A DNA stretch of 31,406 bases, taken from positions 1-31,406 of the IMG/VR virus record IMGVR_UViG_3300017770_000084. One strand, written 5' to 3'. Every line of letters starts with the position of its first letter. Position 1 is the first letter of the stretch. The notes under the pieces were generated by a model that was not told where the DNA came from, made no database searches, and saw only the letters and a program-made list of their open reading frames with translations. Shown here piece by piece: positions 8,584 through 16,687 of the stretch. The position numbers and the translations under genes are program-made. This DNA comes from a virus.

Positions 8584-8602
8584 CTATTTTTAGTATATAT
8601 TC
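8584..8602 (-). promoter_or_regulatory. Candidate late promoter, GAATATATACTAAAAATAG
   Basis: The minus strand reads GAATATATACTAAAAATAG, 9 nt before the ATG at 8574. The 5' end overlaps the TGA stop of the gene at 8601-9164. A 19-nt copy with one difference lies at 15578-15596, also overlapping a TGA stop, and the 3' part (ATACTAAAAATAG) recurs at 30651-30670. It resembles the T4 late box. Function is inferred. Confidence 0.5.
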
Positions 8603-9164
8603 AGCCTAAGCTGTTGAGATACTTATCGATGTCAATATCTCCGTTTTGGAATTTATCTACCCAGCCTTTTTTAAACCTAGCATTAAACTCTTGTGGGCTA
8701 TCAGTAGAAAGAGAACCTTTAAAAAATGGCCTTGATGATATATCTCTTATTTCTTTTAGGTTTTTTGATATTATATAAAACTGAACTTTTTCAAACAAAC
8801 CTTGTAAATCATTTTTAGTTTTTTTACACATGACAGATTCTACTATTACATATAACCGTTCTCTATCACTTTCATCAAACCTATCCTCTAATGATTTTAC
8901 ATTTTTAAAGTCTTCTTTTTTAATAGGCATTTTTCTAGCTCTATTATTAAACTCATATTTAAAATTCATATCAAAAAAATGAGACTTAAGATACTTCATA
9001 TTATCATACATCTTAATAATACGAATTTGATATAAAGGATTAATAGGATCCCATTGGGTATCTACAATAAGACCTTTTACTGGCAATAAAACATTAGGCC
9101 TACTAAAAGATGATAGTAGGCAATACACAGTTTGTCCTTTGGTAAATATTCTATGGGCTTTCAT
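8601..9164 (-). CDS. Unknown protein of the virion block
   Basis: 187 residues, basic, with no signal peptide or membrane segment. The N-terminal half is predicted strand-rich (KGQTVYCLLSSF, then LLPVKGLIVDTQW), which could be a small SH3/KOW-like barrel; the C-terminal half is helical and charged. I do not recognise a family. The stop codon (TGA) is part of the downstream promoter-like motif. The start overlaps the end of the next upstream gene by 4 nt (ATGA-type), so the two are probably translated together. It may be a tail assembly factor, but nothing in the sequence proves this. Confidence 0.7.
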   Translation of the reverse strand: MKAHRIFTKGQTVYCLLSSFSRPNVLLPVKGLIVDTQWDPINPLYQIRIIKMYDNMKYLKSHFFDMNFKYEFNNRARKMPIKKEDFKNVKSLEDRFDESDRERLYVIVESVMCKKTKNDLQGLFEKVQFYIISKNLKEIRDISSRPFFKGSLSTDSPQEFNARFKKGWVDKFQNGDIDIDKYLNSLG

Positions 9165-9547
9165 TCAAACTCTATGACATTTTTAAATAGCTTAGCGCTA
9201 CCATTTACATTAATGTCAGGTGAATGATATATGTTATATGTTATGTCGTTATTAGTCAAAGACTCTACATATGATTTTATCCCGGTAACAGTATGTTCAT
9301 TTAAATTACCTAACACATAAAAAATAGATACAGCATTTCTATCAAATACCGTTTGTAACTGTTTCATTAAGTATGAAGATACAACGGCATCAGATGGTTC
9401 AAATTGATAAAAATCATTTTTCGTTAATTTATTAAAAATGTCCATATAATTGATACACTCAATATTTCTTGGTACATTTCCTAAAAACGATTTTACTTTT
9501 ACTGCGTCTTTTGAATATATGAAATTAAATTCTATGTTTGTTTCCAT
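9161..9547 (-). CDS. Unknown small protein of the virion block
   Basis: 128 residues, mixed alpha/beta, acidic overall. Segments such as AVSIFYVLGNLNEHTVTGIK suggest a strand-loop-helix unit, but no nucleotide-binding or catalytic motif is present. It overlaps the genes on both sides (4 nt at 9161-9164, 16 nt at 9532-9547), so it lies within one translation-coupled chain running from 10228 down to 8601. No family is recognised. Confidence 0.65.
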   Translation of the reverse strand: METNIEFNFIYSKDAVKVKSFLGNVPRNIECINYMDIFNKLTKNDFYQFEPSDAVVSSYLMKQLQTVFDRNAVSIFYVLGNLNEHTVTGIKSYVESLTNNDITYNIYHSPDINVNGSAKLFKNVIEFE

Positions 9548-9861
9548 TCAGATAATAAATCGATCTCAGCTTGGAGTTCTTTTATTTTACTTTCTATTTC
9601 TTTTTTGTTAGGTTCATAATGAGTTCCCCACTCGGTGCCAATTTTTAAAACTTGTTTTTCAAATTTATTACCGCAATCTAAACCTAAGTCATCAGTAAGT
9701 TCATAAAAGAATCTCATAATATATTCAAACTTATTCCTATGTTCTTCATTAGATTCAAATACATCGGTTGAGGTCCACTGTTCTTTACCACCACCATGAT
9801 TATCATTAATCACTCTTTTTATTACTCCATTTCTGGCAGGTTCTAAAACAATTTTAATCAT
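9532..9861 (-). CDS. Unknown small protein of the virion block
   Basis: 109 residues. The first half has a strand with a GGGKEQWTS loop; the second half ends in a long charged helix (about 83-109, KKEIESKIKELQAEIDLLSE), which is a short coiled coil. It overlaps its upstream neighbour by 8 nt and its downstream neighbour by 16 nt. It may be an assembly chaperone or part of an oligomer, but no family is recognised. Confidence 0.65.
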   Translation of the reverse strand: MIKIVLEPARNGVIKRVINDNHGGGKEQWTSTDVFESNEEHRNKFEYIMRFFYELTDDLGLDCGNKFEKQVLKIGTEWGTHYEPNKKEIESKIKELQAEIDLLSEWKQT

Positions 9862-10228
9862 TTAATCTTTTATTTAAAGATTCTCTGGCTTCTTTCATTA
9901 GCTTCCTAGCAATCTTTTTATCAGTATGCCAAGTTTTTTTATCTTTAACAGATAGGATAGCATTAGCTTCTCTTAGCATTTCAATCTCACTTTCATTATA
10001 TCCTATTTCTTTCCATGCTACTATCTTTTGACTTTCCATACTTTCTAAAAGTTCTGATATTCTTTTATCTTGCGCGTCTACTGTAGCTGCATGCAACTCT
10101 TTCCCTCGTTTAATATTTTCTCGAGTAACTTCCATCCACTCATGAAAAGGTAATTTACTTTTTGCTTTAAGAAGTCCTTGATACTTCATTGCTAATCTTC
10201 TCTGTCTTCTGTTTGGTGCCTGTGTCAT
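9854..10228 (-). CDS. Unknown helical, basic protein of the virion block
   Basis: 124 residues, almost wholly helical, with a strongly basic N-terminus (NRRQRRLAMKYQG) and C-terminus (KKIARKLMKEARESLNKRLN). There is a coiled-coil-like middle. The basic ends suggest nucleic-acid or acidic-protein binding, and such short basic helical proteins are often assembly factors. It is the first of four overlapping genes read toward lower coordinates. A TATAATATATAATAAAA sequence lies just upstream of the ATG, so a promoter may start here. No family is recognised. Confidence 0.65.
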   Translation of the reverse strand: MTQAPNRRQRRLAMKYQGLLKAKSKLPFHEWMEVTRENIKRGKELHAATVDAQDKRISELLESMESQKIVAWKEIGYNESEIEMLREANAILSVKDKKTWHTDKKIARKLMKEARESLNKRLND

Positions 10229-10264
10229 ATGATTGATTTTATTATATATTATAGCTTAAATTGC

Positions 10265-10756
10265 TTAGTCAATTTTATACCTGGTTTTAATTAGCTCAGT
10301 GATACTATCAAAAAGACTATCTAAGATTAAGTCATCTGATATTTGATTTTTAATAAAAGATTCTAATTCATCATTAACTTCATCTAAATCAAATGATGAA
10401 CTAATAATTTCATATATAGCCTTTTTAGGAACTTCTATCGGAAAGGTAAGATTAAGCTTTATCTTATCATTCTTTTTCTGTTTGTCAAATAGAGTTCTTA
10501 TTGGAGACGATGGTATTTCTTGTATTGGTATTTTTTCTTTATAAATATCGGCTGCTTTTTTTAAAGCAGGTGAAGGTGGTTTAAAATCTAAAGGGTCACC
10601 ATCCACAGGTTCTAAAAATTCATTAAGTAAGTTTGTTGCTATTCTACCTCCGCTATTAAAAATAGTCCATTCACCTTCAGTAGACTTAATAGTTTCAACT
10701 GAACCAAACTTATCACCTTTAATCCATTGTAAGATTACTTCTTCTGTATTTTCCAT
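10265..10756 (-). CDS. Unknown acidic protein downstream of the fibre gene
   Basis: 163 residues. The N-terminal 50 residues look strand-rich (GSVETIKSTEGEWTIFNSGG); a Pro-containing linker (about 55-85) follows; and the C-terminal part (about 100-160) is acidic and helical (FDLDEVNDELESFIKNQISD). The layout of a small beta domain, linker and acidic helices could suit a tail or fibre assembly chaperone, and it lies directly after the giant fibre gene (49-nt gap). This is inference from position only; no family is recognised. Confidence 0.65.
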   Translation of the reverse strand: MENTEEVILQWIKGDKFGSVETIKSTEGEWTIFNSGGRIATNLLNEFLEPVDGDPLDFKPPSPALKKAADIYKEKIPIQEIPSSPIRTLFDKQKKNDKIKLNLTFPIEVPKKAIYEIISSSFDLDEVNDELESFIKNQISDDLILDSLFDSITELIKTRYKID

Positions 10757-10805
10757 ACTTGTATCACTTTATAATTATTATACTCAGAAAAAGAAAATTG
10801 TTTAA

Positions 10806-13800
10806 TTAAGGGGACGCATCTGCTCCTTCAATAAGCTTCCATGTACATCCTAGATCATTACTACAAGGATTGTCATCATTTGAGACTGAATCCGTAGCAA
10901 CCGCTATTATTAAGCGATCGTCAAATCGGTCTAGATTAACACCACTTATTGTAAGAATACTATTCATACATACTTGAGCTCGACCGGTCCCGCTATTAAG
11001 GTTAGAGACAGTCATAGTAAGTGAGTTGGCTACATTAGAAATCAATTCATATTCACCAGTTCCATTCAATGGCTCATTTGAACACTTCCATCTATATAGA
11101 GCAACCACTATTCTTCCAGTTACAGGAACCGAGAATGAGTTAACCGAGCTTTCTGCTGTCCATGTAGCCCTATATGTAAAACTATCTCCGTCAGTATAAC
11201 TATTGTTAAGTATTATACCAGATGTAGCTAACCAAAATAAATCTGCTGAGCCGGAACCTCCTACTATGGTTGCACCAGTACCGGGGGCTAGACCAGTCCA
11301 ATTTGACGAAGCCCACCCAAGACCTTGGTTTGATGTGGCACTAACATCGCCAGTGTTATTTATCAAGAAAGTAGAGTTTAATAAATCACCTCCTATGTAT
11401 CTAGGTAATCCTCCAGCTATAGCCATTGAACCTTCTGCGACAACAATACTAGAATTTCCACCGGCTCCACTAACACCTTGTATACCTTGGGCACCTGTAC
11501 CAAGCAAACCTTGCAAACCTTGGGTACCTTGAGCTCCTGTCGTAGGTGCAGGGTATATACAATATGTATAGGTGTTAATTGAAGGTCCACTAGCAGCTGC
11601 TATAGTATAATTTCCAGTTTGGAATGTAACACCTAAAGCATCATATCCAACATTAGCTGTAATACTGTTTACTGTATATAATGCGTCTATACCATTAAGA
11701 GATACCCTAAGTGAAATAGTATCACCCACACTAAGGGTAACTGGATGGTTAATATCAGTACCTATATAAATTATAGTAACACTACTTGTGGTACCAGAAG
11801 AATTCAATGCAATCTGATCCGCTTGTGGGGAAGACAAAGTATTAGTTACGCCGTCCCAACCAACTGTATTTCCAGGTATACAACCGGAACCTATTCCACC
11901 TCCACCTTTAGGACCGATGGTTCCTTGTACACCTATAACTCCTTGTAAACCAGTAGTTCCTTGTACACCTTGCGGTTGAATACAATAAACAGTATCAGTT
12001 GATGAAGAGAATGTTTGACCAGAACCACCAATATAAGATACGCCCATTACTTGACCGACTACAACATTATTAACCAGATATGTATCAGATTCACCATCAC
12101 TCTGTGATAGCGATATTCTATCTCCCGCAATCGCAGTACCTAATGTACTTGATGATGTGGAGCTTACAAACACTTGAGTAACAGCAGTGGCATTTGAATT
12201 ATTTATAGCAAAGGTTCCAGCATTTGTTGAATTAGTTATAAGTACCTCAGCACCTGGTATTATTTCACAGCCTGTATTTAGCGGTGTTGTTCCTATAGTT
12301 CCTTGTGAACCGGTATTTCCTACAGTTCCTTGTAAGCCTTGGGTTCCTTGAGTACCGGTACCTATGATACCTTGTAAACCTTGAGTTCCTTGCGTACCAT
12401 CAGTTCCTTGTAAACCTTGTAAACCTTGAGTTCCTTGTAAACCTTGGGTTCCTTGAGTTCCATCAATTCCTTGTGTCCCATCAGTTCCTTGTAAACCTTG
12501 CAAACCTTGAGTTCCTTGTAAACCATCAGTTCCTTGTAAACCTTGTAAACCTTGAGTTCCTTGTAAACCTTGAGTTCCTTGGCTACCTAAACCAGAAATA
12601 CCTTGTAAACCTTGGGTACCTTGTGCGCCAGGATCTCCGTTACCAACAAGTTTTGTTAATGTTAAACTAGCATTTGAAATTGTAAAGGTATTAGCAGATG
12701 TGATGGCATTCATTATGATGCCAACAGTATCACCACCATTAAGATCTAAAATATCAACCATTGATATATTAGTACTACCATCTATATTTGTTATTACCTG
12801 AGTTTCTCCTGAAACTCCATAAGGACCTCCATTAAGTAGCACCTCGGTTGCAACATCATCAACAGCACCGGTTAAAAATCCAGTTATTGAAACATTTAAT
12901 GCATATTCGCCAGCTTCAGCGGCATCTATTTGTAATGTCCCAGTCGGGTTTGGGCCACCTCCACCTATATTGAGATATCCCATTTGATTCCTTTCACCTG
13001 AATTAAAAGGTATACCTCGATCAAATCCAGACGCAGCAGTATCAATTCCTATAGAAGAAGAATCATTTGTAGTTAGTATTAACGAACCGTATGCAACGGA
13101 TCCACTTATAGAACCTGATAAACCTTGAGTTCCTTGAGAACCTGAACCTTGTACACCTTGTAAACCTTGTGTTCCTTGAGAACCTGAACCTTGTAAACCT
13201 TGTAAACCTTGTGTTCCTTGTAAACCTTGTGTTCCATCAGTTCCTTGTAAACCTTGAGTTCCTTGTAAACCATCAGTTCCTTGTAAACCTTGTAAACCTT
13301 GAGTACCTTGTAAACCTTGAGTTCCTTGTAAACCATCAATTCCTTGTAAACCTTGTGTTCCTTGTAAACCTTGGGTTCCTTGAGTTCCTTGTACACCTAT
13401 AACTCCTTGTAAACCAGTAGTTCCTTGTACACCTTGCGGTCCTTGCGGTCCTGCAGGCCCTTGGTCACCAGTTACAACAAATGATAATAAAACATCCTCA
13501 TCCATTGTAAACGGTGCAACTTCAGTATATGCAACAGGTACAACTTCTAATTCCCACCATGTACCTCCAGTAGAAGGCCTGTCATATACTTCAGTTATTT
13601 GCCAAAGTATAAATTCATTAGCATCAGATTGAGCTGTAATTCTAACATGACCTTTAATTGGATTTGTAGAAGTTGCTATTGTTTGTAAAAATGTTGATAT
13701 GTTATTCCCGGTAACACCAAAGTCATTAATTGACATTATAGTAGATACATTTTGGTTTACATTATTTACTGCAACATAACTAAATCCTGGATCATCTACA

Positions 13801-14966
13801 ACGGTGGTTATATTAAATTGATAATCAAAAGATGCACCACCAAAACCACCAGCATCACCTTTAGTTCCTTGTATTCCTGTAAAACCTTGTAAACCGGTTC
13901 CACCGATTGTTCCTTGGGACCCTGCACCTTGTGCACCTTGTGATCCGGTAGGACCTACTATTGTTGAAGCTTCACCTTGGACACCTTGTGTACCTTGTAA
14001 TCCAAAGCCATCATTTCCTTGTACTCCTTGGATTCCTTGAGTTCCTAATATACCTTGAGCACCAACAGTTCCTTGTAAACCAAAACCATCATTACCTTGT
14101 AAACCTTGTAGTCCTTGGCTACCGGTTATACCTTGAGCACCAAGTAAACCAGCAGCAGCTGCTGTTACATTTACCCAATTCTGACCATCATATTGTAAAA
14201 ACTCAGATGAACTAGCAGAAGATGCATTAACATTACCTAAGCTATTTATATCAGTATTATTATTATTAAGTGTTGCTAAATCAATTAAAGACGAATCAAA
14301 ATTATAAACAACAGATTGATTAGGTATATTTGTAGCAACAGCTAAAGGTTCACCTAATGTTGTATATGTATTAGATGCGTTAAGTCCTTTGAATGTTAAA
14401 GTAGTACCACTCATTCCACCAAATATATTCTGGACACCTGTGCCTATACCTATATTTAGCCCTTGGTTTATTTCACCACCGGCAGAAGAGTTAATTAATT
14501 TAATTGCATTAACAGTACTGTCATATTGTAATTGAACGCCGTCACCTGCAATTAATCTAAATGTATCATTTGCGATCGAAGAATTTAATTCAAAATCATT
14601 AGCAGAACCTAATGAAGGCGTAACTCCTGTATAATTAACAACTATTTTACCATACCCATTAGCTGAACCTACAGTTACATCACCAGTTCCAATACCACCA
14701 ATAATATCCCATTCATCTGTTACAAATGTACCTTGTGTGGTTCGTGTATTTGCTCTCCACCAAACTAATGTCTCTGATACTACACTAGTGGAGCCACTAG
14801 GTTCTATTACTTCTACAGGGTGATACACAATATGACCAGTGTCGTATGTTCTATTATCTACCCACGGGTTTGCTACTGCCTTAAAATTTTCATCTACCTC
14901 ACCATTAAAAAGTTCCCTTTTAACTTCATTTCTATAGAGGATATATTCTTTTAGATTGAATGCCAT
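10806..14966 (-). CDS. Giant collagen-like tail fibre/adhesin with Gln-rich Gly-X-Y repeats
   Basis: 1386 residues. The N-terminus (1-95) is a small attachment domain ending LVWWRANTRTTQGTF then a W-D, resembling carbohydrate-binding or tail-hook modules. Five Gly-X-Y collagen-like stretches follow at about 273-376, 499-619, 778-892, 998-1029 and 1141-1171. Most triplets are GLQ or GTQ, with Gln in the Y position and very little proline. Between them are beta-rich globular domains: about 620-777 has the spacing of a C1q/TNF-type jelly roll (GEYALNVSITGFL ... LNGGDTVGIIM ... LTLTKLVG), and two related domains start with GC (about 893 and 1030). The C-terminal 215 residues form a beta-rich head with several cysteines, probably the receptor-binding tip. 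Likely a trimeric fibre. The glutamine codon is nearly always CAA, matching the phage tRNA-Gln(UUG). GAATAAATAAAAAAA precedes the gene. Confidence 0.85.
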   Translation of the reverse strand: MAFNLKEYILYRNEVKRELFNGEVDENFKAVANPWVDNRTYDTGHIVYHPVEVIEPSGSTSVVSETLVWWRANTRTTQGTFVTDEWDIIGGIGTGDVTVGSANGYGKIVVNYTGVTPSLGSANDFELNSSIANDTFRLIAGDGVQLQYDSTVNAIKLINSSAGGEINQGLNIGIGTGVQNIFGGMSGTTLTFKGLNASNTYTTLGEPLAVATNIPNQSVVYNFDSSLIDLATLNNNNTDINSLGNVNASSASSSEFLQYDGQNWVNVTAAAAGLLGAQGITGSQGLQGLQGNDGFGLQGTVGAQGILGTQGIQGVQGNDGFGLQGTQGVQGEASTIVGPTGSQGAQGAGSQGTIGGTGLQGFTGIQGTKGDAGGFGGASFDYQFNITTVVDDPGFSYVAVNNVNQNVSTIMSINDFGVTGNNISTFLQTIATSTNPIKGHVRITAQSDANEFILWQITEVYDRPSTGGTWWELEVVPVAYTEVAPFTMDEDVLLSFVVTGDQGPAGPQGPQGVQGTTGLQGVIGVQGTQGTQGLQGTQGLQGIDGLQGTQGLQGTQGLQGLQGTDGLQGTQGLQGTDGTQGLQGTQGLQGLQGSGSQGTQGLQGVQGSGSQGTQGLSGSISGSVAYGSLILTTNDSSSIGIDTAASGFDRGIPFNSGERNQMGYLNIGGGGPNPTGTLQIDAAEAGEYALNVSITGFLTGAVDDVATEVLLNGGPYGVSGETQVITNIDGSTNISMVDILDLNGGDTVGIIMNAITSANTFTISNASLTLTKLVGNGDPGAQGTQGLQGISGLGSQGTQGLQGTQGLQGLQGTDGLQGTQGLQGLQGTDGTQGIDGTQGTQGLQGTQGLQGLQGTDGTQGTQGLQGIIGTGTQGTQGLQGTVGNTGSQGTIGTTPLNTGCEIIPGAEVLITNSTNAGTFAINNSNATAVTQVFVSSTSSSTLGTAIAGDRISLSQSDGESDTYLVNNVVVGQVMGVSYIGGSGQTFSSSTDTVYCIQPQGVQGTTGLQGVIGVQGTIGPKGGGGIGSGCIPGNTVGWDGVTNTLSSPQADQIALNSSGTTSSVTIIYIGTDINHPVTLSVGDTISLRVSLNGIDALYTVNSITANVGYDALGVTFQTGNYTIAAASGPSINTYTYCIYPAPTTGAQGTQGLQGLLGTGAQGIQGVSGAGGNSSIVVAEGSMAIAGGLPRYIGGDLLNSTFLINNTGDVSATSNQGLGWASSNWTGLAPGTGATIVGGSGSADLFWLATSGIILNNSYTDGDSFTYRATWTAESSVNSFSVPVTGRIVVALYRWKCSNEPLNGTGEYELISNVANSLTMTVSNLNSGTGRAQVCMNSILTISGVNLDRFDDRLIIAVATDSVSNDDNPCSNDLGCTWKLIEGADASP
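11920..11976 (-). repeat. 57-bp exact direct repeat, copy 1 (copy 2 at 13384-13440)
   Basis: Positions 11920-11976 and 13384-13440 are identical over 57 bases and stand in the same orientation, in two different collagen-like tracts of the fibre gene. Recombination between them would remove 1464 bp (488 codons, in frame), including the jelly-roll-like domain and one GC-domain. Confidence 0.85.
13384..13440 (-). repeat. 57-bp exact direct repeat, copy 2
   Basis: Second copy of the exact repeat at 11920-11976. It ends 5' to the GPAGPQGPQG stretch on the minus strand. The distance between copies is 1464 bp, a multiple of three. Confidence 0.85.
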
Positions 14967-14977
14967 TTAACCTATTC

Positions 14978-14992
14978 TTTTTTTATTTATTC
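14978..14992 (-). promoter_or_regulatory. Candidate late promoter of the fibre gene
   Basis: The minus strand reads GAATAAATAAAAAA, overlapping the end (GAA TAA) of the upstream gene, 11 nt before the fibre ATG at 14966. It is almost identical to the element at 4691-4705. Function is inferred from recurrence. Confidence 0.4.
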
Positions 14993-15568
14993 AGGAGGTT
15001 CAGGAATAATATTAACATCATCATAAGGAAATTCTGCAACATCATCCTTTTCTGTAAATGCTATTCTTAATTGATTTAAATACCAAGTTCCTTCTGACCA
15101 GCCTGGCTCTGCATAACATGGTGAATAAATGCCTGTTGTATATATTCTGTTGATCTCATTCCAAAATGCTTGGTAATCTTCCACCGCTTTGTTTATAAAA
15201 CCTACTTGCCTATTTGTTAGTACCTCTCTTTGTTTATTTCGTTGTATATCAAAGGAAGAACCTGAGGTAAGTTTAAAAATACCTGATACATCTTCACATC
15301 TGTATTCTGTTGTAAAGCCGTATAAATCACTAGCTCCTATAAACACTTCTATGGATACTAAGTCTCCAACGAAACATGGATCAAAAGGTACATAATTATT
15401 TTGGTAAAATAATTCAATTTCTTTAATACTTTTAAAATCAGTGTATGTTGATTTATTATCAGCTATATCAAAAAATCTCATGCGAATTTTTGACACTGCT
15501 ATTTTATACTTTTTTAAGTAAACAAAAAAGTCTAAAGAAAGTTTAAATGTTAATGCTTCAACGACCAA
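14987..15568 (-). CDS. Unknown protein upstream of the fibre gene, probable TTG start
   Basis: 193 residues. No ATG lies near the beginning; the frame opens after an in-frame TAG four codons upstream of TTG at 15568, and the first internal Met is residue 29. I chose TTG because the peptide from it (VVEALTFKLSLDFFVYLKKY) forms a coherent strand/helix, and the promoter-like motif (15578-15596) ends 9 nt upstream. The protein is strand-rich with several aromatic residues and a Pro/Glu-rich end. It lies 20 nt from the giant fibre gene, so it may be a fibre-attachment or baseplate protein. No family is recognised. Confidence 0.65.
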   Translation of the reverse strand: MVVEALTFKLSLDFFVYLKKYKIAVSKIRMRFFDIADNKSTYTDFKSIKEIELFYQNNYVPFDPCFVGDLVSIEVFIGASDLYGFTTEYRCEDVSGIFKLTSGSSFDIQRNKQREVLTNRQVGFINKAVEDYQAFWNEINRIYTTGIYSPCYAEPGWSEGTWYLNQLRIAFTEKDDVAEFPYDDVNIIPEPPE

Positions 15569-15577
15569 GAGGCTATA

Positions 15578-15596
15578 CTATTTTTTGTATATATTC
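15578..15596 (-). promoter_or_regulatory. Candidate late promoter, GAATATATACAAAAAATAG
   Basis: The minus strand reads GAATATATACAAAAAATAG, one base different from the element at 8584-8602. In both places the first bases belong to the TGA stop of the preceding gene (AGCTGAATATATAC and GGCTGAATATATAC). The conserved distance to the start codon (about 9 nt from the motif end) supports a promoter. Confidence 0.5.
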
Positions 15597-16068
15597 AGCT
15601 CTTTATTGTGTGGTAGTCATTTACTAGGTTAGAAATTTTACCGTGAGTAACATTACATTCATTAAAAATTTCAAGGTGAGCAGTATCTCTATAATCTTGA
15701 ATCCAATAAACATGTTTAAATCCTGCATTAACCAGAATCTTAGTACACATTTTACACGGTGATAATGTTAAGAGTATTATATAATTTTGTGGATCATATT
15801 CCTGAAACTTAGCAATCATATTTACTTCAGCATGAATAAATCCACTTTGTCCTGGTGTCAAAGAATCTTCTTCAGTTCCAGTATCATTATTAATTTCAGC
15901 TCCACTATAAGAGCCATTATACCCAAAGCTTGCTATTTTACTAAAGTCTTTTTTTAAGGCCATGCAACCAACCTTAGTAGTAGAAGAATTTGAAAGATCT
16001 CTAATACTTAATAAAATATTAGTGAATGCTTTTAACTTTATTTGAAGTCGCTGAAGTTTGGGATCCAT
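15595..16068 (-). CDS. dCMP/cytidine deaminase family protein
   Basis: 157 residues. The zinc-deaminase signature is complete: His79-Ala-Glu81 (the HAE motif) and Pro104-Cys105-x-x-Cys108 (PCKMC). The N-terminal RDLSNSSTTKVGCMAL and the GYNGSYSGAE segment match the dCMP deaminase/ComE group, where the latter contacts the substrate. The length is that of phage dCMP deaminases. It should deaminate dCMP to dUMP, feeding dTTP synthesis for phage DNA. Its start overlaps the end of the HAD phosphatase gene by 31 nt, and the DNA ligase is next, so this is a nucleotide/DNA metabolism group. The stop codon merges with a promoter-like motif for the virion genes. The exact substrate (dCMP versus CMP or a modified base) is not certain. 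Confidence 0.9.
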   Translation of the reverse strand: MDPKLQRLQIKLKAFTNILLSIRDLSNSSTTKVGCMALKKDFSKIASFGYNGSYSGAEINNDTGTEEDSLTPGQSGFIHAEVNMIAKFQEYDPQNYIILLTLSPCKMCTKILVNAGFKHVYWIQDYRDTAHLEIFNECNVTHGKISNLVNDYHTIKS

Positions 16069-16628
16069 TTTTGTTTAATTAAAGTAGCCTTCATTTTTAC
16101 CTCAGGTAAATCTTTATTAAGACTGTTTGCAATTCTTATGTTTTCTTTATCGTCATCAAAGAATTTAAAATTCCTAAATCCCATTTGAACAAATTTCATA
16201 AATGCGTCCTTTTTCTTCTGTGCAGTAGAACCCGTGAATCCTAAATTAGGATCATTAATTGCAAATATAAAATCAGGGTTAACATCTACACCGTTATGCA
16301 TTAGAAAATCATAGATAAGCTTTGAGTCATCTCTCGCGGTGATAATTCCAACAGCAGTACCTTTTGCGATTGTTCTTTTAAGTATATTAAAAACCCAATC
16401 AATTATTTTACCGGCTTTAAGAATTTCTAAATCTCTAAAATCATTAAAATCAAACTCATCATGAGGCTTGGTTTTAAATGTATTAAATTCTTGCGGCGTA
16501 AGATCTATCTCATACCCTGTCTTTGGATTAAAAACTTTAATTTTACTTTTGGTTACAATCAAAGTATCATCAACGTCAAAGACAGTTATGTCTTTCCCCC
16601 ATTTTCTATACTTTTCAAATAATTCCAT
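16038..16628 (-). CDS. HAD-superfamily phosphatase
   Basis: 196 residues from the ATG at 16628. An upstream in-frame ATG (16694) would add 22 residues unlike the family and overlap the ligase gene, so I prefer the internal start. Motif I is FDVDDTLIVTKSKI (nucleophile Asp18 and acid Asp20), motif II/III is within VGIITARDDSK, and motif IV is FKFFDDDKENI, the metal-binding aspartates. There is a cap insert (about 30-80). This is a Mg-dependent phosphohydrolase; T4-like phages often carry such genes beside ligase or nucleotide genes. A role in nucleotide or DNA-end 3'-phosphate removal is plausible, but the substrate is not shown. It overlaps the deaminase gene (31 nt), so the two are probably co-translated. 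Confidence 0.8.
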   Translation of the reverse strand: MELFEKYRKWGKDITVFDVDDTLIVTKSKIKVFNPKTGYEIDLTPQEFNTFKTKPHDEFDFNDFRDLEILKAGKIIDWVFNILKRTIAKGTAVGIITARDDSKLIYDFLMHNGVDVNPDFIFAINDPNLGFTGSTAQKKKDAFMKFVQMGFRNFKFFDDDKENIRIANSLNKDLPEVKMKATLIKQKWIPNFSDFK

Positions 16629-16687
16629 ACAATATATATTAGTTAATTTCTGTTGATTCACCACAGGTGAGATATGGAATGGATACA

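Larger units (their letters stand above)
11455..14150 (-). repeat. Collagen-like 9-bp-based tandem repeat tracts inside the fibre gene
   Basis: Five tracts of 9-bp units (GGTTTACAA, GGAACTCAA and variants) lie at about 13838-14150, 13110-13473, 12292-12634, 11880-11977 and 11455-11547. Adjacent units differ mainly at third codon positions, and long blocks are shared between tracts. Slippage or recombination here would keep the reading frame while changing fibre length. Confidence 0.85.

Noticed and set aside
13106-13396. ORF on the minus strand in a second frame of the fibre repeats (MYKELKEPKVYKEHK...)
   Set aside because: It is the frame-shifted reading of the Gly-X-Y repeats (a 9-bp repeat is open in several frames). 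The in-frame 1386-codon gene covers it, with an N-terminal domain and globular domains that make sense.
12473-13402. Plus-strand ORFs with Leu/Val/Asn/Phe-rich repeats (12473-12670, 13169-13402)
   Set aside because: They are antisense readings of the same repeats; there is no start context or family, and composition is set by the repeat.
11920-14150. Repeats considered as a CRISPR array
   Set aside because: Units are 9 bp, contiguous, in coding frame and without unique spacers; the gene continues through them.
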